A DNA stretch of 64,000 nucleotides from Eleginops maclovinus (Eukaryota > Chordata > Actinopteri > Perciformes > Eleginopidae): NCBI RefSeq assembly GCF_036324505.1, contig NC_086350.1, positions 19,091,032 through 19,155,031 of the forward strand. The letters are read 5' to 3'. The notes under the pieces are model-generated. The model was given only the letters and a program-made list of their open reading frames with translations. It had not been told where the DNA came from and did no database searches. A program made the translations under genes and the position numbers. Position 1 is the stretch's first letter; each line of letters starts with the position of its first letter. Below, piece after piece: positions 1-12,113 of the stretch.

Positions 1-2
1 CA

Positions 3-1755
3 AAGTCTGTCAAACAATCCTCCTCTCTCGCTCAGCCTCAGACAAATATATCCACGGCGTCATTAAGCCCCTCTGCTTTCACAAGGTCAACACCACCTCA
101 GCTGGGTCTTAATTCTAAGCAGAAAGAAACCTTCAGCAAGCAGCAGGATGCTCCATCAGAGCAAACACTGGAAATCATGACCTCATTTCCTGCTCAGTCT
201 CTCAAGCCCCCTAAACCGGCCTTCCCTGACTTTGTGGCAGATGATATTAAAGTACTGGATGTTAACCAGCTGAGCCCCAACAGTTCCCCCTTAGAGGAGA
301 GCGGACCGACACCTGACATTAACATGCTACCCAACCCAGATGAGGTTCTGGCCCCTGGTTACAACGTGCCTTTCATCGCCCCCTACCCTACGTCACCTTC
401 ATCTGAACCCACTGAGATCTCCCCGGAGGACTTCTACCCCACCAACACCATGGACTTCGACTGGGGATCTGGGGACTACTTGGAGACGATGTCATACCTA
501 AACGCAGACGGGGAGGACTACTCCCTGGTCACCAAGGTGCCCTCTGACTCGTATGATCTGGAAGACTACACAGAGAGCTATGACACATCGTTCCCTTCGA
601 GAGTCGGCATATCTCCTTCGTCCATGAATCCTCTTCACGTCTCGCCTTCTCCCAGCTTCACGACGGCGTACCATACGGTTGTCCCATTTAAATCCATACA
701 TCCTTCTTCTTTGTCCTCTACAATTCAGTACACACTGGACCCCACCCCTCCCGCTAACATCGATATACCCGACGCATCGGACGTAGACTGGGGCGATGCT
801 TTTACAATTCAACCGACAGACGTCCTGTTGCCGGACATGAACAGCTTGGAGTATTACACCACTCAGTTGACCAAGGACAACAGTTCAGACACGGGAGCTG
901 AACACAGAGGGAACGTTACTGTGGTTTCCATCAGCGCTACAGAACTCACACCCACAAGCAGCATCACCAATGATACCAAATTAACTGAGGATGATTCTTC
1001 TGGGGATCTGTCAGGATTCGAGCCTCAAAATGAGTCAACCCCAGGAGCAACCACAGAGCCTCAGTTGGTCAATGCCTCTGAGCCTTTTCTAGATCCTTCC
1101 ATAACCCCAAGCCACTACTTGGATCCCTCTTCTTCTGTCTGGGGTTCCGAGTACACCACCGTTTGGTCTCCAACTGTTGACCTCACAGAGTCGATGTTAC
1201 CCAGTGCAACGCCCTTGCTGCCGGATGATGTAATGTCTCCCTCCTCTCTGACTGATGTTCATTGGTTTATTACAGAGCCGTTCCCATCAAGCACCATTAC
1301 CACCAGTTTTGGCCTAACTGCAACTACACCCTTCCCCCCTGTTCCCACTGACCCTGCTGCCAACACTACAGCGGGTACAACAGAATTACCTCCCCAAGAC
1401 TCTCCTTTTACAACCAAACACACTCTCAACATCACGTTAGAGTCAACTGAACCCACATCCAATGTCACTTCGCTCTCTCCAGTTGTGTTGGGGGATCAGG
1501 GGGTAACTGAAAACGGAGTTGACACCGCAGCCACAATGACCTTGATCCCAACTAGCAGTGAAGCTAATACAGTCTCTGCTGCACCCTCAACCCCAACTGC
1601 CACCATTACTTCCCATCAAGCCACGACTGGAGCTCCTGCAACTACAGAGGCCTCAACCAGTGTCAACGTCCTCTCCGTCACCACAGGGGCCACAACACCA
1701 ACATCTCGACAGTACCTCTGCAACCTCGAGAGGCCTGCTTATTTAGTTAAAATTG
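3..1755 (+). CDS. kiaa1549l: Exon 1 in window (large ectodomain exon, 5' partial)
   Basis: The frame is open from base 3, so the ATG at 177 is internal rather than the start. It encodes residues 1-584, a low-complexity Ser/Thr/Pro-rich stretch with many N-x-S/T sites, as expected of a heavily glycosylated mucin-like ectodomain. It also has acidic/aromatic patches with DWGSGDY, DYTESYDTSF and DVDWGD. It ends YLCNLERPAYLVKIG, a family signature marking entry into the structured part, at donor G|GTACGT (phase 1). Family members carry one giant exon here, so more of it probably lies left of the window. Confidence 0.92.
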
Positions 1756-4700
1756 GTACGTTGGACTTTTAATTATGCTTTCTGTTATATTACAAAATGT
1801 TCTTCATGTTATCCAAATGCATGATGAGTCCAAATTGCGACTGAAATCTGTTATTTGGATTTGAAATGTACATTTACATTTTAATGGGATTCTACCATGC
1901 TTTCTTCTAAAGGTTTCCCTTTCGGGGCCACAGTTGGATATGCCAAATCTCAAGTGAGAGACATATTGAAAGGGGAATTCAACAAGTCTGTCGAGCTGCA
2001 GGTAAATCCATCCTTCAAGAAAAAAGAAGAAACGAAAATTGAATGTAATACCATGCAATATGTTAGACTTTGTTTGTCAATGTAATAAGACATGAAACAG
2101 CATCATAAGATCGTATTAGAACATAAAATGCTTCTGGATTGACTGTGAAGTAAAAGACCCTAACGTGTGTAAGTATATGTGTGTGTACATTACAGCGGTG
2201 CAGTTGAACCACTAACGCCAGACCACTTCCTGAGTATTTTATCAGTGGTTCTTTGGTAAACAAACCACAACAGTAGTCGCATTAAGATCCACAAGCACAC
2301 GCTGACTGCTCAAAACATCAGCTGCTTATGTAACACATGTTAACTCTGAAGGAATGACTGTGTAATTTGTCTATGTCGTTTGTTCCTGCTTTGTCTGTGA
2401 AGGTTGTGGACCCCCCACCAAAGTTTCTGTTCCGGGTGGTGTCTGGTCCAGTTGTGTACACAGCCATATCTGTCGTCAACGCTCTGCGGAGGTCTGGGCG
2501 CCGCTTCCTGTCTGTGTCTCCCAACTGGGCAACCCCAGACAGTAAATACCAAGTCCACACAGGTAGACGACCTTTCAACGAGCTGTCTTCATCAAAAACC
2601 CTTTGTTTTTAAGCTTGATCTAAACTCTCCTTTGCCCAACTCTGTGCAGTGCTGCAGTTTGTTCCCGCTCACATAGATGTGCGCTACTGCAACTTCAGTG
2701 AAAGCATTGAGAAAGGTTTGACCATGGCCTTTGCTGAAGTGCGTCGCCGCTCAAAGGAGTCAACCAATTTCACAGTGCATGTGAGTGAATATGCACCTCC
2801 ATTAACCAGTGACAATTATTTATTTATATTTATTTATTTATATGTATATCTATTCATTAAAGAAGATGTCACCACTCTAGCACAAACACATATTGAATAG
2901 TAATAAAAGCAGGTTTAAAAAGATTTAAAGCATACTCCTATTCGGTCCCAGCACTTTGTGCTGGTGCATGTCTTGGCCAGGTCACTCTTAAAGAAAGACA
3001 AAGCTAGTATATTACAATCTGAATTGCTTCTTTTGGTTGGACTAAATCTGATTAATGCACAACATATCCATCCATACCAACATGGTAAGAATAGTGGCCC
3101 AATTACCATTCCCCCCATTGTATTTGCTGGTCCTCTATTGGTTCTTATCCCGATAACATGCCTATAGCGCCATGTGGAATCGTTCCAGCACAAAAGAAAG
3201 GCTTTTCCATTCTCAGACACCCCACATAGGACACTCACTTTTTCCAGCTGTATCCACAACCTCAGTTTTTGGTCGCTACGCAGATGTAATGACCACAGGC
3301 TAGGGTTCAGGCACCTTCCAAACTCAGCTCTTTCTCTACTTTGGATTTTCCACACCAGTGATTCCCCATCTTAGTATCACTCGTGAACAAAACCCCTGGA
3401 TACTTCACTTGGATACTCATACTTCATGCTCTAGTTGTTGAGTATTAAAGACGCTTACTGTTTGCTAATATAGAGCTTATTTGGTTAGCTGCTTTCAGTA
3501 GAGTTCTGTAATCCTATTCCACTGAGGCCTGTGTTAACGTCTTTTATTTGGAATAAATGTAAGGATTAAATCGAGCTTTATTTGCAGGAGCATGGAAATG
3601 TTTAATAAAAATCTAGCAAACTGAACCCCTAAGACGCACTGCTCAATTTTCTGTTCAACTTTCAAATCATGGTAGCCAATAATTCCTAGATTGGGAACTT
3701 CATTGAAACTTTTTTAAGAGACGAATAAACTTCCAAGAGACTTCCTCGAGCAGAATGGAACATGTTTTGTTCTTTCCGTTCAGTAAATGTTCGTCTGCTG
3801 AACAGTACATCTCTGTCTCATTGTGTTTCAGATCATAAACATCACCATGGCAGCTCCGAAATATCAGGAACAAAGGCTAATGAGGCAGCCGGTGGACATA
3901 ACGTTCACTGTGCGCGTCTCCAGTGGTTACCTGATGGGGTCAGAGGTCAGCAATGCCCTGATGAAGCTCACAATGGTGGAATTCAGCTATTACATGGGCT
4001 TTCCTGTACTGCAGATTGCTGAGCGTGAGTACCACAGTGCTGTCTTTCAATATTCAAGCTCCTCCCTGACTGTAATAAATCTTACGTCTTTTTTTTCTAA
4101 CAGCTTTCCATTACCCAGAGTTGAACACCAGCCACCTGCTTCGCTCCTCCTGGGTCAGAACAGGTATCACAGTTTCACTTCCTGCTCTAATTAAAGTTAC
4201 CTCAGCTACTTTAATTTAAAGACCCCTTGTGCTGCCACTCTGAATGATCTCTGTACATAGTGCTCATGGGTGTTCTGGACCAGAAAGTGAGCGAGAGGAC
4301 CTTCCAAGCCAACATGGAGCGCCGGGTGGCGATGCTCCTCGGAGAGGCAACCGGATTAATCACACGCGTTAAGAGAGCCACCCTTACAGGCAACAGCAGT
4401 GTCCAGGTACGCTTACATTTATTCAATACTGTACTCAATGGTTATATTCACTGCTGCTTTGAATTTAAAGATGATATAAAGCTAAATATATCAAGCATCA
4501 TCAGAAAGGTAATTACTATTTAGCCATTTAATGTCACTTTTTTTTTTGTAAAGGCAACCAGGGGAAATTATTTCAGTTGAATAAAATATAACAAAATTAA
4601 ATGTTAGTGACATTAAAGAGGCTTTTCACTTTCTTGGAGGTTTTTTGTGCATGGAAATAGTCTTCAAAGGCTAAAATCCCTAAGTTCCCTTCCATTGGAA

Positions 4701-7515
4701 TCCTTTATTTTTTTCCATAATATAGTGGCATCACTACGTAACACTTGCGCTTCTATTTAAAAAGCGCTTGCAGTTACATTGTATGGGATGGGACACCTCT
4801 AGATGGTTGGCCAACCACAACAGAGCCGGCCAGCTCATCAATCAGAGCAGACTGGGCTCTGGTTTTGGACAGAGGGTGAAAGAGATGCTTCACCACAGAC
4901 AGGACGAGAACAATAAATACCTTTTTTGAACATTAAAGCATGAGACCATGTCAAAGTTGAAGACAAGTTCACTATTTTAAAATATTGTCTGAACTATAAA
5001 ATCTCAAATCAAAGGAAACTAAGTGAAACATAAGTACATAAGTCCACTCTCACAGGCAGGCTCAACACTAAACCCTAAAGGATTGTTGAGACAGTCATGG
5101 TAGTGTCTTTTCTTTGGAAACAATACAATAGAAATTCCTGGTTTATTTCTCTGCTCATTACACAACACTTTTGAAACTCTCTTGCAGGAAGTTTGTTAAT
5201 GGATTACTCGCTAAACCTTCAAAAAGCTCCCTTCCTTGTGCCATTTATATCATCCTTATTCCCTGATGCAAGCGCTCTCTGACCAGCCTCCCCAAGAACT
5301 GAGGGCTCATTATGTGAGCGCTGCAGCGTTTGAAACCGCAGAGAGCCCTCCTGCTTTACTAATCAGTCACTAGCTTTTGTGGGTTTCGTTCCGCACCTGC
5401 TCGCCTCCTCTCTGAGGGGGACAGGATAGGGCTCTGTCTCCATAGCAACAGCATCCCATTCATCCCAGAGGCGAACCACTCAAAAGACCACAACCTCTCG
5501 AGCCCCTTGTTCCTTTCTCCTCTTCCTCATTTCTCCGGTCCTGTTACTTGAGCTGCTAAGAGCAGATCAATTATTTATTGTTTTCTCTTTCTCCGTCTGC
5601 CGTCGTGATGATTGAGAGTTGTTGTTGTCAGGGTAGATATTATGGGGGGGGATACAAAGTCAAATATTTAGAAATAAGAGGAGCCCGGAAAGCCACACTG
5701 AGATAGAGGAGACTAAGTCTCAAAACAAACAAAATAAACATGTGCACTACAGATCTATGTCGCTGCATGATTATTTTGGGTGTCTCTTCATATGAGGACA
5801 CTTGTCTCAATTGGCATTGTGTGGTTGTATGTGTTTTCTACTTAGCAGACCTTAACATTAAAACTAGCATTAAAATTAGCATTAAACCTATTGTTTTATC
5901 GGTACCGCGCACCAGCTGTACATTTTTCCCGTCAGTATAACTACAAAGGAAACCGCATACAAAACGGATTTCAATTATTCCAAAAATGAAAACTGTACTC
6001 ACCCAAAACTGACAGGAATGTGGCCTTGCAAACTGGCACTTTGTTGGGGTGCTCATCACACAGCAGGCTGTATTTTACGGTGACATTCCTCTCCTTCTGT
6101 CGGTTTTCGTCGTTCTGACGGTGTCGTTTTGCCTCAGATACTGACATCAGGTGAAGAAGTGCCCCGTCCTGTTCCACTTTATTAGGTTTGTCATGAAACT
6201 TCTCAAAATTCATGACAAGGTCATCGGGTGTCAATCTATCTGCTTGGCAAAAGCATTTAGCTGAGGTGTGTGTACATCCAATGGTGGGAATTCGTCCTCC
6301 ACCAGAGTAGCGCATTTTCTTAGTTCGTTGGCGTTCATGACTGTCTATGTTTAAACGCCGTCGTCTTCCACCAGGTGTGGGCTTAACGGCTACTTCGGAA
6401 CCATCAAAAGTGTTAACCACATTCAAAACATCCATTTGTCCAATGTATTTGTTTTACACCAACAAGATTTACCTCAAGCCTCAGTGCGCCGCCATGATAC
6501 TTGACAGGGACGCTCACTGAACTCTACTGTTGCTATGGTTTCTCTCTGCTCACCGAACACTCTGATTGGCCGAGAGGATATGTCGCACTGTGACTCGAAA
6601 CTAGTGTAGCGCCTATCGCGTTTTGAAATGAAATGACACCTTTCGGTACAGTTTAAACAGGGATATGTAGCGATTTGGTTAGAAACATTTATGTAGCAGT
6701 GAGTAGGCTCGGTATACAGCAGAATGACGTGACAAAGTCGTTTTTTTTAAATTTGGCGTTTATCGCGTTTTGGAAAAGAGCTCTTCACTTGTTTTGGGAG
6801 GCATGGATGTTGAGGGTGGTCTTTTAACAGGGGGGCTGTCAGAGTGATGAGGGTCAACTGTAGCTGAGTAGCTGCCTCACTCTTCCTGCCCTCTCTGTCT
6901 CCTTCATCGTTGTCTCCACAAAACAACTGATCTGTTTATGAAAAAGAGAGGATTTCTGATACTTTTTGAAACTTTAAAAAAACTGTATTAGTTATTTTCT
7001 CACAGTCCCCTTTACATCCAGTAACACTCCAATTTAGATGAACGATTTCTTTGACAAGGGGTCACAACATGTATAGGGTCTCAAATCCCCAACATTCAAC
7101 CTGAGAATATGAAAAGCAAAATGTATAGAAATCAAATCAATAATTAACACTGAGAACATAATAGCAGGTATAACAAAAAATAAAAATATAGCAGAAAGAT
7201 GGGTTATATATAAGGTCATCCTACATATTACAAAAATACAGTCCAATATACTCAGGAACACTATCCAAAGAGAGGATTTCTATTGGCAGTGAAACTTTAT
7301 GGTGTCTTTGTGCTAATATTAGATTGCTAATTCTAAGCTTTGGCATCCTTTTAAAATCATATATTTCCCAGTGACAAATATGAATATGTGTCAGAGTTTG
7401 TTTTCTTTCCATCCTTTTTTACATTTCAAAGACACTCATCTTTTAAGTGTCTGTTGCATATAATGAGAGTTTTGGTGGACTGACCATGTGAAGAATCCTT
7501 TGTCTCACTCTCTTG

Positions 7516-7604
<89 letters not shown>

Positions 7605-7918
7605 TCACAGACACATATCTCAAACAGATGCTCCAGAAAGAATCTGACAGTATCAGTGTGCTGTTGTCACCTGTGAGAATACCTTATGAGTCTGCAGGGG
7701 CAGATAAAGAGAGGAGCTTGGATCGGGGGTGTGCTATAACACACACATCCACGCTGCCATCTTTCCACTCTAATAACCATGCATGGGCGGGATTAGCCCC
7801 TGGATGAGAGAGCCTGCCCGACCGTTTTTTGTGTAGCAGCCCAGGCATGACCCCGGCTTTACTCTTTCCAGTAAAGCAGACAGGAGACATTGCTGCGCCT
7901 CAGGGCACCCAGAGGGAG

Positions 7919-7995
<77 letters not shown>

Positions 7996-10900
7996 ATACC
8001 GATTAGACAACACGTCTGAATATTTTAACATGAATACTAGAACGGGGATAATTAAGAGAACAAAGGCTGAGAATCATGCTTTAATATAATTATTTATGTT
8101 TGTTTATCAGGGCATGCAGATGTTTTTTGTATAAGCAAATAAGAAAAACACATCATGCAAAAGGGTACAAACAAATACATATGATATAATTAATACATAT
8201 GACTTATTTTGTCTGTACCTGAAGCCAAGAAGTAAATATAAATGGGAACTGCTTATTCAAAGTAATTGTGTTTTTCAATGGGAGACTTTATTTTGTTTAA
8301 TATAAGCTAAATTATTACAATAAACCACATCAGAGAACTGTCTTGTCTAGTTTATTATAGGTTTCAACACAGGTAAGGTGGCCAAAAAGTGAATTGTGGT
8401 TTCTGCCGCCGCAGAAACCCCCAAAGTATTAACTTTAAAGTGTGCCCTCGCAAATGAGCCACCACACTCTTCATTAAAAATATATATTTTTTATTGCAAT
8501 AAGGACACTTGGGGCCTTGATTAGATATTCCATTATTACTGATGAGGGTGCAGCGCCTCATCTTTCATGGACCCTAGGTTCCTTTCTGGAAGCTCTTGTC
8601 CAGTTGCTCGCTTGCAGCGTCAATTAATTGTTAATGCTGCTGAGGGAAAATATTTACAGTTCATTAAACAAATGAGAATTTTAAAATTAAAACAAGTTGC
8701 ACACGTAATGTTAATACTGATAGATCTGGACTGAAGCTCAACTAGTCTGCACCTTGTTGTGAATGAATTTAAAAACTTAGAAACAAAGAATAGATGATCA
8801 ACAGACACATAAAGACCTAAAGTAATAAGATGTATTATTTATATTATTATTATTATTATTATTATTATTTATACATCTGGATATGTTTTCGTTTGGAAAA
8901 AGACATAAGATCCCATAATGTCTGCCAACCGTTTTAAAGAGTGGTGGAGTCACTAGTAGTCAGTAACCCTGATAATTGCTCTGTTTAATTGTCTGTTATA
9001 CAGTATAGCGCCCAGGCATCCTTTACCACTCACATGGCGAGGATTTTCTCCCACAAGAATCCGCAATATACAATGGACTTAAAGAAACTGGGAAAAGTGA
9101 ATCACTATCATCACTCACAGAAATATTTACACTCCAATATCTTAATACAAACAAATCAGGAGCTGGATAAAAGTATTTAGAGATGGATTGAAGATTCAAG
9201 GGCTACAGTATAGTTTTTCGCAATAAAATCCCAAGATCCTCCAACAATGCAGCATACTATACTTAAGACAGAAAGAAGAAAAAAAATCAAAAATGAATTA
9301 TCATATGGTAATCAGCAGAAGAGGTAAGTAACTGTACTTAAGTACAGTTTTGAGATACTTGTACTTTACTTGAGTATTTCAATGATATGCTACTTTGTAC
9401 TTCTATTCCACTATAATAGAGTTAAATGATGTACTTTTACTCCAGGACATTTATTTAATACCTTCAGTTACTTTTACAGATTTGGATTAATGATGAGGAA
9501 TATAATCAACCCTTAAATCAGACTTTAGTTAAACCCGAGTAAATTTAAAAGCTACCCTGCAGTAAAGTCATTAAAACTAGCTGCACTTTTACCAGCTTTA
9601 TAACACTTTAATGATTAATAATTATAATCCAAACATATCATATATATTATTCTGAAATGGGCTAATCTGCAGAATGACTACTTTTACTGTCGCTACTTTA
9701 AGTATAATTTGATGCTAATACTTTTATACTTTTACTTGAGGAACATTTTGAATGCAGGACTTTTACTGTAACAGAGTATTCCTACACTCTGGTACTTTTA
9801 CTTTTACCCAAGTAGAAGATCTAAGTACTTCTTCCACGTCTGATAAACAGTATATAAAATAGATAACTGTACAGTATAATAAATACTGTATAATTGGCCT
9901 TACATCTTGTTTGGTGTTAGACGTTTAAAAAAAACAGATATTTGAATCTGTAATAGATTTAAAGGGATATGTACATCTTACAAGAAAAAAAAGGTAATTA
10001 CACAAATGATACTACTGTTTTTCTGCCCTTTTCCTTTCCCAGGTTGTTAGTGCAAGCCGGCTGGTGGGTGTGGACCATCCCTTGGAGATAGTGTATTTTG
10101 TGGAGGGTCCCAGTGGTCAGAGGGTGCCTGCAGATCAAACAGCGGCACTACTGAACAGCCTGGACGTTCAAAGGGCCGCCATCGTCTTGGGATATCGCGT
10201 CCAGGGCATTTTGGCACAGCGTGAGTATTTCTTGCGTAGTAGATAAAGGCAGCAGGGCGTGGTAGTGATTAACAAGATGCCCCTTGACATGGACAAAGTA
10301 AATTCACGTCTGCAAGCATCTTACTGACACTTTCCTCTATGCTGGTATGGAGTTAAATAGTGTTTGTCTAAAATTGTTTTTGCTCTTTTTTTATTATTTT
10401 CAAGGTCTTAAGAGGAGTTTAAACAAAGAGATGCACATGACGGGACATATTTTTCACAAGCTTCTTATAAGTTATAATACATGCTGCTGGCTCCATGTGT
10501 TCCTCTGTGTGTTTATACTACCTTTTGAGCTAATTACCTCCCCCTGTAGACGCTGTACCAAAAGCCTTTCTTTCCTCATTAAGAATCTAAACAAGGGATG
10601 AAGGGCTAATGAGAGCCCCTCAAGGGAGTCCTGTGCCTGCGCCGACTCTGTTCTTCTCTCCCAGGGGATGAAATGAGTGTTAATTAAAACTAATGAAGGT
10701 TAAGATTAATGCAGCACACCATACTGCATGTTTAGCTTATATTGTTTAGCTTAGCATTACCTAGGTCGTTTGTCTACAGGCTTAAAGGCAACAAAAGGTT
10801 ATGCCTAAAAAAATATTGAACCAATTAAAATGACTCAATACGTTGTATATTTTGGTCTGAACGCTGAACTTAAAACCTCTCCGTCACTTCCTCCCTCTTT

Positions 10901-12041
10901 CCATCTGTAGCCGTGGAGAAAATGGCGTCCTCCCCCTCCGACGCTGAGAACACCAACACGTGGATCGTCATTGGTGTGGTGATTCCCCTCCTCGTGGTCA
11001 TCGTCATCATTTCCATCCTCTACTGGAAACTGTGTCGCACAGACAAGCTGGAGTTCCAGCCAGACGCCATGACCTCCATCCAGCAGAGGCAGAAGGTAGA
11101 GTCCCATCAGAGTCCGACCTCAGGCCTGACTTCATCCTGTCAATGCCTCGAAACGTTTATTAGATCTACAGGTCGTTCAGGAAATATGAAATCTGACAGT
11201 AATTGGCACTGTAGTCATGGATAACATCATCAGGGTTGCACTTTAAACTGCTGATGACTGTATTTAAAGTCTTGCGTAAGGTTATGTTATGCCAACGGAC
11301 AAAACAGTCTCCCAAACATTACTGTATTAAAAGGAGTTTCAAGGCAGCAGACGAAAAAAAGCCAAGAAGAGGGAACCATTTTGAAATTCCCATGAACTGC
11401 TTATTAATGAGGTGTATCTGTCATTGCCATTAATGTGCTGTAGGACTGCGCACAATCTGGACCTCATCATTTCTACTTGTTGATAGGATTACTAAAATAT
11501 GAATGAGAAGGAGACTTATTAGAGGACATTTGAAGTCATGATGCTCGTGCATGTAATGGGTCTTGGCTGCTCTTTTGTTTTATTTCAAACGTTCTCGATG
11601 CTTTCTCACATACTGATTTTGCTCAAAGCACCAACAACCCTGCCCTTCAGTTCCCCTTAGTCCTGATTTATTGTGAGTTTGTGACAACAGAAAACTGAAC
11701 TTGAGATAGAATTGAAACCATTTGGCTGAGCAGGCGCTGTTTCCTGTCTTAGTATTTCCTCTCTCGTACTTTAAAAAACACGTCTCTTATGCAGTGAAGT
11801 TATCTAACACAAGAGAAACTCCTATTCTTTGAGCTCCCTCATACTGAACCAAATGTTTCTATACAATAATCAAATGACGACCTATATCCTTTTTGCTAAG
11901 AGTTAACTTTATGAGAAACAGGGTGAAGTTTAGAACAGAATGGAATGCCTTTATTTGTTATTTTTTACAAAATTTCCCAAGCAGACCTTACAGCACTACA
12001 TTTAACTCTCCACAGATTCATGTAGGCTCAAACACAACACA

Positions 12042-12113
<72 letters not shown>

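Larger units (their letters stand above)
4407..10042. other. Intron 7 (5.6 kb), repeat-rich
   Basis: This longest intron of the gene contains a repeat copy near 4.8 kb, a minus-strand transposon-like exon at 6.0-6.4 kb, two long CA microsatellites, an ATT repeat and a hAT-type MITE at 9.3-9.8 kb. No plus-strand exon with family similarity was seen. Sequence from 5.0 to 5.9 kb and 6.7 to 7.5 kb shows nothing further. Confidence 0.7.

Noticed and set aside
177..1772. ATG at 177 as the start of the first protein
   Set aside because: The same frame is open upstream to the window edge with the same Ser/Thr/Pro-rich composition, and the stop at 1770 is intronic, beyond a consensus donor at 1756.
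2915..3355. 146-codon minus-strand frame in intron 4
   Set aside because: No recognisable domain or promoter, and composition like interspersed repeat; probably a chance frame.
7426..8089. Cys/Val and Thr/His repeat frames over CA/GT tracts
   Set aside because: Pure dinucleotide repeats are open in several frames; no coding evidence.
8364..8561. Minus-strand peptide with CPYCNKKY..H...H resembling a C2H2 zinc finger
   Set aside because: Single motif with nonstandard C-to-H spacing, no neighbouring fingers and no splice context; probably chance or a degraded repeat.
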